From: Candidatus Polarisedimenticola svalbardensis
GTDB taxonomy: Bacteria > Acidobacteriota > Polarisedimenticolia > Polarisedimenticolales > Polarisedimenticolaceae
Direction of reading: 5' to 3'
NCBI GenBank assembly: GCA_014764515.1
Contig: JACXWD010000032.1
Coordinates: 1 to 35,739, forward strand
DNA length: 35,739 nucleotides
How positions within the stretch are numbered: the first letter of the stretch is position 1; every line of letters starts with the position of its first letter. The position numbers and the translations under genes were made by a program. The notes beneath the pieces were generated by a model. That model saw only the letters and a list, made by a program, of their open reading frames with translations, ran no database searches and had not been told where the DNA came from. Shown here piece by piece: positions 24,547-33,150 of the stretch.

Positions 24547-24576
24547 ATTTTAATGGATTCCGGATATTCGGGTTAA
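24547..24576 (-). promoter_or_regulatory. Candidate promoter in the AT-rich gap before the WecA-type gene
   Basis: On the minus strand, TTAACC (24576-24571) and TAAAAT (24552-24547) are 18 bases apart (4 of 6 and 5 of 6 consensus matches). It lies in the only AT-rich intergenic stretch of the window (24401-24590), ahead of the wecA-like, barrel, Wza and Wzc genes. The leader would be about 140 bases. Tentative. Confidence 0.28.
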
Positions 24577-24590
24577 GCGTCATCGCCGGA

Positions 24591-26054
24591 TCAGGCAGGC
24601 TCCACCGAGGTCGCGACGTCGGTCATTTCTCCCAACAGCCCTATCTTTTTCGAGACGACGATCAATATGTGGAGGATGACGTAGCTCTTCACCACAACAC
24701 CGAGGGTGCTGCCGAAGCTGCCTTCGAGGTGGATCAGTCGCAGGAACAGCAGGATGTAGATCCCCTTTCGCATCGGGTCGAAGCCGGCAAGGGTGCCGAA
24801 TTTCTGGTACACGAAGCGGTAACAGCCTCCAACCAGGAACATCCCGATGACCACCGCGGGGAAGCCGAAGTTCCAGTAAAACTCGCTAATCAGGGAGGGA
24901 GCGATCCGGGTGGTCTTGTCCACATAGCTCACCAGCTGGAATGTAGTCCCGAATTCCCGGCCGATCCCGATGACCGGCTTGTCCGGCCAGAGGAACCTCG
25001 GAACCAGAAGGCCGATCGGCGCCAGGAGCAGGGTGTCGCCATGACGGTAATCCACATGATCCGGGACGTTTTTCAGCACCGCCGCCACCGAGGTGACAAT
25101 CGCCATTCGCTTGAAGAACGCACGCAGAGACTGATCCAGGAAACCGGACTCATTCCACCGGGTAGCGACATCGAAGGTGCGGTCCAGACGTCGGGCGGTG
25201 TCCAGGCGCTTGTCCTGGCTCCGGAAGGTGTTGTAGACCGGGAAAATCACGAAGATCGTGATCAACACCACGGCGAGGATCGTCTTCCAGGGTAGCTTCC
25301 GGCGCGCGTACCAGAACGCCACCGTCGGCAGGGCGACCATGATGATCGCTTTTTCCTTACTTCCCACATGGGCGTACATGATGACCAGGGCCGCCGGGAC
25401 GTACAGGGCAAACAGGACGTTTCTCCGGATCTTGTCCAGCCTCTTGGACCAGTGCATGTACCAGAGCAGGAACCAGCCGAAGAAAAAGAGAAGAGAGAGT
25501 TGCTGGCCGATGCTCAAGATCCCGGAAATTCCTCTTCCCCCGGTAACACTCCGCACCTGGGCCGCATTGGCGAGCTGCCCCATGAAGCCGACACCGCCCA
25601 CCAGAAGGTAAAACGCGATGCCTGACGGCACCAGATTGGCGAAGGCGCTGGAGCGTGCCCTGCGCCCCAGTGTCAGGTAACCGGAGACCATGGCGATATA
25701 ACCGACCAGCGCCAGCGCCAGCGCCGGTGTCAACCAGTACAAAAGGGACCGGTATTGCAACACCATGACGTTCTGCTTGAGGTACAGGGTTGAGAATCCG
25801 TAGTACAAGAAAAACAGGATGCTGATCGGGTAGATAATTTCGAAATAATCGAACCGCAGAGCTTTCTGACGCAAAAAACCGTAACTCATCGGGATCGCAA
25901 CCAGCGCCAGGGTCATTGCCATATCGAGGGCATAGGTCGTAAACGGGATGCTCAAAACAAGAAGAGCCAGCAGCAGGAAAGCGACCGCCAGCAACAGAGA
26001 TCCGCGGTTCCCGGCGCCGACGCCGGCCCCGGCAAACTGTTCCTGTTGAGGCAT
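24591..26054 (-). CDS. Wzy-like oligosaccharide repeat-unit polymerase
   Basis: A roughly 487-residue integral membrane protein with about 12 hydrophobic helices, for example LLLAVAFLLLALLVLSIPFT near the N-terminus and TILAVVLITIFVIFPVYNTF in the middle. The latter is followed by a large hydrophilic loop (about residues 270-370: RSQDKRLDTARR, RWNESGFLDQSL, HGDTLLLAPIGLLVPRFLWP). The loop block ending in LVPRFLWPDKP, then IGREFG and a late SLISEFYWNFGFPAVVIG, is typical of O-antigen or exopolysaccharide polymerases that join lipid-linked repeat units at the periplasmic face. Polymerases vary greatly, so the call rests on topology and context. Start: the ATG at 26054, or a TTG three codons earlier that has GAGAGG at better spacing. 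Confidence 0.78.
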   Translation of the reverse strand: MPQQEQFAGAGVGAGNRGSLLLAVAFLLLALLVLSIPFTTYALDMAMTLALVAIPMSYGFLRQKALRFDYFEIIYPISILFFLYYGFSTLYLKQNVMVLQYRSLLYWLTPALALALVGYIAMVSGYLTLGRRARSSAFANLVPSGIAFYLLVGGVGFMGQLANAAQVRSVTGGRGISGILSIGQQLSLLFFFGWFLLWYMHWSKRLDKIRRNVLFALYVPAALVIMYAHVGSKEKAIIMVALPTVAFWYARRKLPWKTILAVVLITIFVIFPVYNTFRSQDKRLDTARRLDRTFDVATRWNESGFLDQSLRAFFKRMAIVTSVAAVLKNVPDHVDYRHGDTLLLAPIGLLVPRFLWPDKPVIGIGREFGTTFQLVSYVDKTTRIAPSLISEFYWNFGFPAVVIGMFLVGGCYRFVYQKFGTLAGFDPMRKGIYILLFLRLIHLEGSFGSTLGVVVKSYVILHILIVVSKKIGLLGEMTDVATSVEPA

Positions 26055-26102
26055 ACCTGTCAATTCTGACCTCTCGATTGGACAAGACCCGGACGGCACA
26101 CA

Positions 26103-26131
26103 GGAATACATCGACACGGCGTCGGGGTCAA
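26103..26131 (-). promoter_or_regulatory. Weak candidate promoter before the Wzy-like gene
   Basis: On the minus strand, TTGACC (26131-26126) lies 17 bases from TATTCC (26108-26103). The -35 box is good (5 of 6) but the -10 box is poor (3 of 6). It sits in the 81-base gap after the TPR gene and could provide a secondary start for the polymerase gene. Confidence 0.22.
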
Positions 26132-26135
26132 GCGG

Positions 26136-27428
26136 CTATCTTGCTGTTTCCCGGGCGGTTATGCGGGCCGCCAGTTTTCCGGACAGCTGCAGCAACTCGG
26201 GATTATCCGGCCCCAATTCATCTCCGGCATCCCGAAGGGTGGTTCGAACTGCCGCAAGGTCGCCTGATTTCAGATAGAAATCAACCAGGTCGGACCAGAC
26301 CGCGGTGTTCTTCGGATCGATAAGGGCTGCCCATTTCAGGGATTGTTCGGCTGCCTCGGTCCGCTCAACCCGTTCCGCAGCCTTGGCGAAGGCCAGGGCG
26401 AACCGGGTGCTCCGGGGCGCCATGCGGCGGCAGCGATTCAGGTAATCGAAGGCGACTTCCCACTCCCCGCGGCTGGAGGCGATCTCCGCCCGGTTGGAGT
26501 AGACGGCGAACTGGAACGCTTCGCTCAGGGCGGCCTCTTCAAAAAAGAGCAGGGCATCATCGTAACGCTGCTGCTCCTTGAGAACCAGAGCCAGGTGGAA
26601 CGCCACCTCTGCCGCGTGGAGAGCGGTGGACGGCTCCTCCCTGGCCGACCGGAACAGGCTTTCCGCACGGACCAGGTCGCCGAGCCGGTGGTAGAGCTTG
26701 CCCAGAGAGAACAGGTGGCGCTCACGAGTGATCAGGGGAGCATCTTCCAGCGCCCCTTCCGAGGACTGTGCAAACTGCCGCAACATATCCGGATCGTCCA
26801 GGGTCTGTAAATCCGCATGCTGCCAGAAGTCGGGCTGTTGTACCGCGGTGTCGGCGAGGGCGACAGCGGCGTCTTCATCCAGTCCGTACTGGATCGAGCG
26901 GGTCACGAGCCTGTCCCGAAACGTGTAGACACCCGCTTCCTTATCAATGGCCCACCGCAGGAACCCGAAAGCGGTTCGCCCCTCCTCACCGACCCGGTCC
27001 CACGCCGGCCGGCTCAGGAGGGCCAGATCCGGTGTTTCCCCGGCGCGTCGGCGTTCTTCCAGTCGGAAATACACCTCCGACATCCCCTGCCAGGACCAGC
27101 CGGATACAGGACAGCTTGTGGCAGCGGCACGATACCCGTCAAGCGCCTGCTCCAGGAGCATGGTCTGTTCTTCATCGGAATCGGGAACCTGCTGCAACAT
27201 GTCGTACAGGCCGATGCGGACTTCCGCCTCCAGCCAGAGTGTTTCGTAACGGTTGATGCCTACGGCGGCCTTTTCGAGATGGGGCAACGCCGTGTCGTAG
27301 TACCCCTGTGCGGCGGCCGCGCTCCCAAAGGCATAGGCAACGCCGCCCATAACTCCGGTGACCGCCCGGATCCCGAACAAGGCCACCAGGACCAAACCGA
27401 TCCAGAACGGCAAACTCCGTATGTTCAT
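26136..27428 (-). CDS. Membrane-anchored TPR-repeat protein
   Basis: A 430-residue protein with one N-terminal membrane helix (LPFWIGLVLVALFGIRAVTG) and a helical remainder. TPR-like units are visible: AAAAQGYYDTALPHLEKAA near residue 40, LGKLYHRLGDLVRAESLFRSA near 240, AFHLALVLKEQQRYDDALLF near 275 and VDFYLKSGDLAAVRTTLRDA near 395. The TPR domain probably projects into the periplasm and could serve as an assembly platform for the polymerase or ligase. The exact function is unknown. The frame is open to 27635; the ATG at 27428 overlaps the ligase stop by four bases (ATGA) and has GGAG eight bases upstream. It sits between two polymerase/ligase-type genes. Confidence 0.82.
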   Translation of the reverse strand: MNIRSLPFWIGLVLVALFGIRAVTGVMGGVAYAFGSAAAAQGYYDTALPHLEKAAVGINRYETLWLEAEVRIGLYDMLQQVPDSDEEQTMLLEQALDGYRAAATSCPVSGWSWQGMSEVYFRLEERRRAGETPDLALLSRPAWDRVGEEGRTAFGFLRWAIDKEAGVYTFRDRLVTRSIQYGLDEDAAVALADTAVQQPDFWQHADLQTLDDPDMLRQFAQSSEGALEDAPLITRERHLFSLGKLYHRLGDLVRAESLFRSAREEPSTALHAAEVAFHLALVLKEQQRYDDALLFFEEAALSEAFQFAVYSNRAEIASSRGEWEVAFDYLNRCRRMAPRSTRFALAFAKAAERVERTEAAEQSLKWAALIDPKNTAVWSDLVDFYLKSGDLAAVRTTLRDAGDELGPDNPELLQLSGKLAARITARETAR

Positions 27429-28876
27429 GATACGGACTCCGAATGGCGGTGCATCGCCACTGCTGCCACGACGACGAACATCAGGGCGTTGCCGGGGATC
27501 TGATGATTGAAGTCCACCAGGGCGTGGAGGGAAAGACATACCAGGCCAACCACCATTCCGATCCTGGCCGGTGCGACGGTTCTGCCCAGTGTTCCCGCAA
27601 GCTGCATACGGAACAACCTGGAACCGTACGCCCACATCAGGGCCAGAAGGAGCAGCCCGGCCACCAGCCCTCCTTCGACGAGGACCTCCAGATAGTCATT
27701 GTGCAACTGGAGCCAGAGCCGCGTTTCTCCCGGGGGGACATAGGCTGAAAAAACCTGGCCGAATGCCCCGAAGCCGACGCCGGTCAGCGGGTAGTCCGCC
27801 ACCATGGGAAGCGCCGCTTTCCAGACAACCACACGCTCGTATTGTGCCAGGTCGCCGGCGGAAGCGGAGGAAAAGTCCTCGACGCGCTGGGCCAGTTCCG
27901 TGCCGCCCAGGCCGAAGAACGCCACTGCCGCCAGGACCACAACAACCGTGAGCGCCAGAACCCGACTTCGAAGGGACCGCAGACAAAGCAGCACCAGGAA
28001 CACCAGGCCCAGGGCGATCAGCGCCGCCGTCATTTTGCTGGCGCTGAAAAAACCGGCCACCAGGCAGAGCAGGCCTGCGCCGAGAGCGACGGGAGCCTGA
28101 GGCTCTTTGATCGCCTGGATCCCGCCCTTGCGGAACCGCCACCAGGAATAGCCCAGCAACCAGGGTACGGCCAGTTCCATGACACCGCCGAAATGATTGG
28201 GGTTCACATAGGGGCCGATGGACCTCAGCTCCCGGGCGGACTCCCGGATCCAGAGCAGTTTCCCATTGTCGTGGAACAGTTGCATGATCCCGACAAGGGC
28301 CAGCAGGGTCATATTGGCCAGCAGCACGACCTTGTAAACCGTACAGCGTTCCGCCTTCGAACTCCGGCGGCCTGCCAGCAGGAATGCCAGGAAGAGAGCT
28401 AGGAACCACAGGCTTCGCTCCAGTGTTCCTGCAGGGTAGAGAGACAGGCTCCGCCACGGATAGCCCGAAGGGGTCTCCATGGCCGGCGCAGGGGAATCCT
28501 GTGGCATCGCAGCATCGCCGGGAAGATAGGCCATGGCCCGGTCTTCAAGAGGCGGGGCCGCGTCCCGGTAGATCGCCGCCGCATGGGGACTGAGCAGATT
28601 GACCGCCACCGGCGGCAGCGGGACACACTGGAACAGACCCCATAGCCCCAGCAGGAGCGGCAAGACGAGCCACCGCCGGTCCCGGGCCGGGAGAATACCT
28701 TCCCAGCCGGATCGGGACACAGCGATGAACGCCGCCACGACGATCAGGAACGCTGCAGAGCGATACGCCCAGATTTCTACACCGCCGAACGCCCAGGGGA
28801 GAGCGCACACCGCCGCCAGCAACGGCCAGTCTTCCGCCTCCAGGCTGGAGGCCGGTCCTTCGGTCAACCAGGTCAC
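27425..28876 (-). CDS. O-antigen ligase/polymerase-family membrane protein (Wzy_C domain)
   Basis: A 483-residue polytopic membrane protein with about 11-12 helices. The central block IGPYVNPNHFGGVMELAVPW, followed by a large loop with YERVVVWKAALPMVADYPLT and GVGFGAFGQVFSAYVPPG, is the hallmark of the O-antigen ligase (Wzy_C) family. The HNDYLEVLVEGGLVAGLLLL segment carries the conserved HNxxL pattern. Members ligate O-antigen to lipid A-core, polymerise polysaccharides or transfer glycans to proteins; the sequence alone does not decide which. A periplasmic insertion near residues 100-140 is rich in proline and alanine. The GTG start overlaps the ManC-type gene's stop by four bases (GTGA). 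Confidence 0.9.
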   Translation of the reverse strand: MTWLTEGPASSLEAEDWPLLAAVCALPWAFGGVEIWAYRSAAFLIVVAAFIAVSRSGWEGILPARDRRWLVLPLLLGLWGLFQCVPLPPVAVNLLSPHAAAIYRDAAPPLEDRAMAYLPGDAAMPQDSPAPAMETPSGYPWRSLSLYPAGTLERSLWFLALFLAFLLAGRRSSKAERCTVYKVVLLANMTLLALVGIMQLFHDNGKLLWIRESARELRSIGPYVNPNHFGGVMELAVPWLLGYSWWRFRKGGIQAIKEPQAPVALGAGLLCLVAGFFSASKMTAALIALGLVFLVLLCLRSLRSRVLALTVVVVLAAVAFFGLGGTELAQRVEDFSSASAGDLAQYERVVVWKAALPMVADYPLTGVGFGAFGQVFSAYVPPGETRLWLQLHNDYLEVLVEGGLVAGLLLLALMWAYGSRLFRMQLAGTLGRTVAPARIGMVVGLVCLSLHALVDFNHQIPGNALMFVVVAAVAMHRHSESVS

Positions 28877-29901
28877 AGCAGGTCCTTCCGTTTTCGTTTT
28901 TTCAAAGTGTCCACCACCGATTTGACCTGTTCGGTTTTCTCCCGTGCGACCACAAGCAGGGCATCTCCGCTGTCCACCACCATCACGTCCGGAACACCGA
29001 CCAGCGCTACCATCTTCTCACCGGCGAACACGACGGAATTATCACTGTCCAGAAGGATCCGGTTGCGGGCGTGAGGATCCCTCACCCGCAGACGCCCGGC
29101 TGCATCCCATGAGCCCAGATCGTCCCAGCCTGCATCCAGGGCGACCACCTTGACGTCGGCGGCCTGCTCCATAACGGCGTAATCAACCGACAGCCGGGTT
29201 GCGCGCTCCCAGGCGCCCTTCTCGCCAGACAGGTGGCGTTCAACCGCACGACGGATCCTCGGCGCCGTACTCTGCAGTTCCTCAAGGAACCGGGAGGCTT
29301 TCCAGACGAACATCCCGCCGTTCCAGAGGTATCGACCGGATTTAAGAAAACGTCGCGCCCGTGCCGAATCCGGCTTCTCCACAAACTCCGCCACCGAGGC
29401 GACCCCGTCCTTTTCCGGCAGTGTAGAGCACTTGAGATACCCGAACCCTGTAGCCGGACGGTCCGGACGGATGCCGAGGCAGACCAGGGATCCCTGTTCG
29501 GCGGCGCCTGCCGCCCGCCTGACCGCGGCGGTGAACGCCGGAACATCCCGGATGACATGATCGGTGGGGAAAATTCCCACAACTGCGGTGCGGTCCCTGG
29601 CCTCTACCGCGGCACAGGCCAGGGCTATTGCCGGCGCCGTATCCCGGCCTGAAGGCTCCACCACCAGATTGTCGCGCTGCAATCCGGGGAGCAATTTTCG
29701 GACTCTCGCCTGAAGCGCCCTGGGGGCAACGACCCAGATCCTGGATTCGGGAGCCAGGCGGCGGGCCCGCTTCCATGTCGAAACCAGGAGAGGATCCTTG
29801 CCGTAGAGTGCCAGGAACTGTTTCGGGTTGTCCTGGCGACTGTGCGGCCAGAACCTGGTTCCGCTCCCTCCCGCCAGCAGCACAACATGAAAACGGTCCA
29901 T
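28873..29901 (-). CDS. manC: Mannose-1-phosphate guanylyltransferase
   Basis: A 342-residue nucleotidyltransferase that would make GDP-mannose from mannose-1-phosphate and GTP. The N-terminal signature GGSGTRFWPHSRQDNPKQFL (about 11-30) is almost identical to the ManC/ManB-type pyrophosphorylase consensus. Further blocks are VVEPSGRDTAPAIALA, FPTDHVI, the sugar-binding EFVEKPD and WNGGMFVWKA. The bifunctional ManC has an additional C-terminal phosphomannose isomerase cupin (total about 470 residues); it is absent here, so this is the short monofunctional form. The ATG follows GGAGAGACC. It shows that the polysaccharide, or another glycan, uses GDP-mannose or a sugar derived from it. Confidence 0.93.
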   Translation of the reverse strand: MDRFHVVLLAGGSGTRFWPHSRQDNPKQFLALYGKDPLLVSTWKRARRLAPESRIWVVAPRALQARVRKLLPGLQRDNLVVEPSGRDTAPAIALACAAVEARDRTAVVGIFPTDHVIRDVPAFTAAVRRAAGAAEQGSLVCLGIRPDRPATGFGYLKCSTLPEKDGVASVAEFVEKPDSARARRFLKSGRYLWNGGMFVWKASRFLEELQSTAPRIRRAVERHLSGEKGAWERATRLSVDYAVMEQAADVKVVALDAGWDDLGSWDAAGRLRVRDPHARNRILLDSDNSVVFAGEKMVALVGVPDVMVVDSGDALLVVAREKTEQVKSVVDTLKKRKRKDLL

Positions 29902-29913
29902 GGTCTCTCCGGT

Positions 29914-30861
29914 TCAGTAGGCCTCGTAAGTTGCCTGCAGCCCTTCGTTCAGGGCGACCTCAGGCAGGTACCCGATGAGCTTTTCCGCCAGGGCGATATC
30001 GGCCAGGGAGTGCCGGATGTCACCTTCCCGGGTGGCCTGGTATTCAGGCTGCGCTTCCTTGCCACCGATGGCGGCGATGCCGGCAAGCAGATCGTTCAGG
30101 CTGATCCTCTGGCCGCACGCAATGTTGACGGTCCGCCCGAAAGCCTCCGGTCCGGCGCTGCATGCCAGAAGGTTGGCCTGAACCACGTTCCGGATGAAGG
30201 TGAAGTCCCGGGTCTGGCCGCCGTCTCCAAAGATCACCGGCTTGCGCCCGGTCTGGATCGAAGTAACGAAGGCAGGGATGACCGCCGAATACTCACTGGT
30301 CGGGTCCTGCCTGGGGCCGAAGACGTTGAAATAGCGTAATGCGACGGTGGGCAACTTGTAGAGGTCCCAAAACAGCCTGCAGTAGACTTCCGCCGTGAGT
30401 TTCTGGAGGCCGTACGGCGAGATCGGCGCCGGCGGCATGGTCTCCACCTTCGGCAGCGTTTCGCTCTCCCCGTAAAGAGAGGAAGACGAAGCGAACACGA
30501 ACCGGGCCACACCGGCGTCTCGGGCCGCGATCAACAGGTTGAGCGTCCCGGATACGTTGACGCCGTTGGATCCCTCAGGGTCCAGGACCGAACGCTTGAC
30601 CGACGGCATGGCGGCCTGGTGCAGAACGAAGTCCACGCCATCCACCGCAGCGCTGCATGTATCCCTGTCGCGGATGTCTCCACGCCGGAATTCATATTCG
30701 CCGCCGCCCGCCTTCGCCCAGTCCCCGGTCTGTTCGAGGTTGCTCTCGCGGCCGGTGGAAAGATCGTCCAGGACCCGGGCATTGTGCCCTGACTTCAGGA
30801 TAGCCTCGACCAAGTTTGAACCGATGAATCCGGCTCCGCCTGTAACCAGATAGGAACTCAA
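29914..30861 (-). CDS. NAD-dependent UDP-hexose 4-epimerase-like protein (extended SDR)
   Basis: A 315-residue short-chain dehydrogenase of the epimerase/dehydratase class. Seen are the NAD loop VTGGAGFIGSNLVEA, FVLHQAAMPSVKRSV, the catalytic SSSSLYG and Y-x3-K in SPYGLQKLTAEVY, and the substrate block RYFNVFGPRQDPTSEYSAVI followed by IFGDGGQTRDFTF. The PRQDPTSEYSAVIPAF block resembles WbpP/Gne-type UDP-GlcNAc or UDP-GlcNAcA 4-epimerases more than GalE; a partner for the WbpA-type dehydrogenase is plausible. The TTG at 30861 is chosen because GGAGG lies six bases upstream and matches the family start; the frame is open to 30921. The start overlaps the UDP-glucose dehydrogenase region's last codons only marginally, with the stop at 30866 just before it. 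Confidence 0.88.
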   Translation of the reverse strand: MSSYLVTGGAGFIGSNLVEAILKSGHNARVLDDLSTGRESNLEQTGDWAKAGGGEYEFRRGDIRDRDTCSAAVDGVDFVLHQAAMPSVKRSVLDPEGSNGVNVSGTLNLLIAARDAGVARFVFASSSSLYGESETLPKVETMPPAPISPYGLQKLTAEVYCRLFWDLYKLPTVALRYFNVFGPRQDPTSEYSAVIPAFVTSIQTGRKPVIFGDGGQTRDFTFIRNVVQANLLACSAGPEAFGRTVNIACGQRISLNDLLAGIAAIGGKEAQPEYQATREGDIRHSLADIALAEKLIGYLPEVALNEGLQATYEAY

Positions 30862-30865
30862 ATCA

Positions 30866-32170
30866 TTACCTCCCAACACCGGTGTAGCGGAATCCAAGCT
30901 TCCGCATCTTCTCCGGTTCAAAGACGTTGCGAAGATCCACGATCACCGGCTCGCGGAGGCGTTCGAGGATCGTCTTCAGCTCCAGACCCCGGAACTGGTT
31001 CCATTCCGTGGCGATCACCAGCATATCAGCGCCGTTGCACGCATCGTATTCATCGCTGCAGTAGACGACTTCGCTCCGTTCAACCTGCGCCGCCCCCTCC
31101 ATTCCAACCGGATCGAAGACCCGCACCCGGGCGCCCAGTCCGTTCAGACGGTCCAGAATCTCGATGGCAGGCGATTCGCGCAGATCGTCGGTATTCGGCT
31201 TGAAAGTCAGGCCCAGAAGGGCGACTACCTTGCCGGACACTTCACCGCCGGCCGCAGCGAGGATCTTCTCGACCATCCTGTTGGGGCGCTGCTCGTTGAC
31301 CTGAATGACCGCAGAAACGATCTGCAGATCGACGCCCTTGTCCCTGGCCAGTTCAAGGATCGCCCGGGTGTCCTTCGGGAAGCAGGATCCGCCGTATCCC
31401 GGTCCGGGGTGGAGAAACTTGGAACCGATCCGCTTGTCCAGCCCCATGCCCTTGGCCACGGCATGGATGTCGGCGTCAACCTGCTCGCACAGGTCGGCCA
31501 TTTCATTGATGAATGAGATCTTGGTGGCAAGGAATGCGTTGGAAGCGTATTTGATGACCTCTGCGGTCACGACGTTGGTGACCACAATAGGCGTTTCGAT
31601 CAGGTAGAGCGGCCGGTAGAGGTCCTGGAGGATCGCCGTGGCGTGCTCGTCTTCGGTGCCGAGCACAACCCGGTTGGGCCGCATGAAATCCTCGATGGCG
31701 GAACCCTCACGAAGGAATTCCGGGTTGGAGGCAACACTGAACGGATGTTCTTCAGCCTTGTTTTCGTCGATGATCTCACGGACCATGGTGCCTGTTCCGG
31801 CCGGTACCGTGCTCTTGGTCACAACCACCTTGAACGAATTCAGGTTCGCGGCAACGGATCGGGCCACTTCCCGCACAAAGGAGAGATCCGCGCGGCCGTC
31901 GTCACCCTGGGGTGTCCCCACGGCGATAAACACTACGAGAGCCTCGCGGATGGATCGGTCCAGCTCGGTGGTGAACGAAAGACGTCCTGCAGCGACGTTT
32001 CTCTCCACCACCTGCTCCAGGCCAGGCTCGTAGATCGGCATCTGCCCCTTGAGGAGCATGTCGATCTTGGATTCGTCCTTGTCAACACACGTGACGTGGT
32101 TGCCGAACTCGGCGAAACACGCTCCGGTTACCAGTCCGACATATCCGGTCCCTACTACCGTAATGTTCAT
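30866..32170 (-). CDS. ugd: UDP-glucose 6-dehydrogenase
   Basis: A 434-residue enzyme that oxidises UDP-glucose to UDP-glucuronate with two NAD. The N-terminal Rossmann motif is VVGTGYVGLVTGACFAEFG. TKSTVPAGTG, the block SNPEFLREGSAIEDFMRPNR, the central helix KYASNAFLATKISFINEMA and the catalytic cysteine in GPGYGGSCFPKDT identify the UDP-glucose type of the UDP-glucose/GDP-mannose dehydrogenase family. The C-terminal UDP-binding domain contains LTFKPNTDDLRESPA. Its product is the substrate of the neighbouring 4-epimerase (UDP-galacturonate) and of the plus-strand decarboxylase (UDP-xylose). The ATG overlaps the epimerase stop by four bases (ATGA). Confidence 0.96.
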   Translation of the reverse strand: MNITVVGTGYVGLVTGACFAEFGNHVTCVDKDESKIDMLLKGQMPIYEPGLEQVVERNVAAGRLSFTTELDRSIREALVVFIAVGTPQGDDGRADLSFVREVARSVAANLNSFKVVVTKSTVPAGTGTMVREIIDENKAEEHPFSVASNPEFLREGSAIEDFMRPNRVVLGTEDEHATAILQDLYRPLYLIETPIVVTNVVTAEVIKYASNAFLATKISFINEMADLCEQVDADIHAVAKGMGLDKRIGSKFLHPGPGYGGSCFPKDTRAILELARDKGVDLQIVSAVIQVNEQRPNRMVEKILAAAGGEVSGKVVALLGLTFKPNTDDLRESPAIEILDRLNGLGARVRVFDPVGMEGAAQVERSEVVYCSDEYDACNGADMLVIATEWNQFRGLELKTILERLREPVIVDLRNVFEPEKMRKLGFRYTGVGR

Positions 32171-33150
32171 GTTTGAATCTCCGGCCCGGAATTCCGGGCC
32201 CGATACCAGGAGACGAAGCGGTCAAGACCTTCCTCGATACCGGTGCGTGGTTCCCAAAGCAATTCTTTTCTGGACCTTGTCGTGTCGGCCCAGGTTCTGT
32301 CCATGTCGCCGGGCTGCATCGGCTTGACCTCGATCAGCGCCTTGTGGTCCAGCCGCGTGGAAATCATTTCAATCAGACCGGCCAGTGTGATCGTCCTTGA
32401 GCCACCGAGATTCCAGACATGGTATCCGGAGAGATGGTCCATGGCGGCGATGATGCCCTCGACGATATCGTCGACATAGGTGTAGTCCCGGGCCGAACTG
32501 CCGTCTCCGAACTGCTGGATCGGCAATCCGTTTGCGATGGATCGGGTGAAGTGATGGATCGCCATCTCCGGACGTTGCCGCGGTCCGTACACCGTAAAGA
32601 ACCTGAGGCAGGCCACCTTGAGTCCGAATAAATGGTGATGGGCGTGACACAGCACTTCGCCGGCCTTCTTGGTCGCCGCATAAGGCGAAATCGGATGGTC
32701 CACCGGGTCGTCTTCGGCGAACGGGACCTTGGCGTTGTTCCCATACACCGACGAAGAAGATCCGAACAGGAACCGGGTGATGCCGTGCCTTCTGCAGGCC
32801 TCCAGCAGACAGGTCGTACCGACGAGATTGACCGAGGTGTACAGCTCCGGGTCGGCAATCGATGGCCTCACCCCGGCCCGGGCCGCAAGGTGGATCACGG
32901 TTCCGAATGATGTGCCGGACATCTCCCTGTCCAGGAGATCCCGGTCACGGATATCCCCTTCCACCAGCCGGTAGTCGGGGTTGGCCTCAGCCGTCTCCAG
33001 GTTCCGGCGTTTGAGCGCCGGATCGTAGAACGAGTCGAAGTTGTCCAGACCGACTACCGTGTGGCCTGCCGCCAGCAGCCGCTCCACCAGGGAGGAGCCG
33101 ATGAATCCGGCGGCGCCGGTGACCAGTATCGTCTCCGTACCGGTGTTCAA
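32167..33150 (-). CDS. UDP-glucuronate 4-epimerase
   Basis: A 327-residue extended SDR that would interconvert UDP-glucuronate and UDP-galacturonate. It shows VTGAAGFIGSSLVERLL, the aspartate-rich block GLDNFDSFYDPALKR, HLAARAGVRPSI, SSSSVYG, Y-x3-K in SPYAATKKAGE and the FTVYGPRQRPEMAIHHFTRSI block. The GPRxRPxMA form is characteristic of UDP-glucuronate 4-epimerases (LspL/WcvA type) and separates it from GalE. The TTG start overlaps the WbpA-type gene's stop by four bases (TTGA). It directly precedes ugd, which makes its substrate, a frequent pairing in acidic polysaccharide loci. Confidence 0.92.
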   Translation of the reverse strand: MNTGTETILVTGAAGFIGSSLVERLLAAGHTVVGLDNFDSFYDPALKRRNLETAEANPDYRLVEGDIRDRDLLDREMSGTSFGTVIHLAARAGVRPSIADPELYTSVNLVGTTCLLEACRRHGITRFLFGSSSSVYGNNAKVPFAEDDPVDHPISPYAATKKAGEVLCHAHHHLFGLKVACLRFFTVYGPRQRPEMAIHHFTRSIANGLPIQQFGDGSSARDYTYVDDIVEGIIAAMDHLSGYHVWNLGGSRTITLAGLIEMISTRLDHKALIEVKPMQPGDMDRTWADTTRSRKELLWEPRTGIEEGLDRFVSWYRARNSGPEIQT

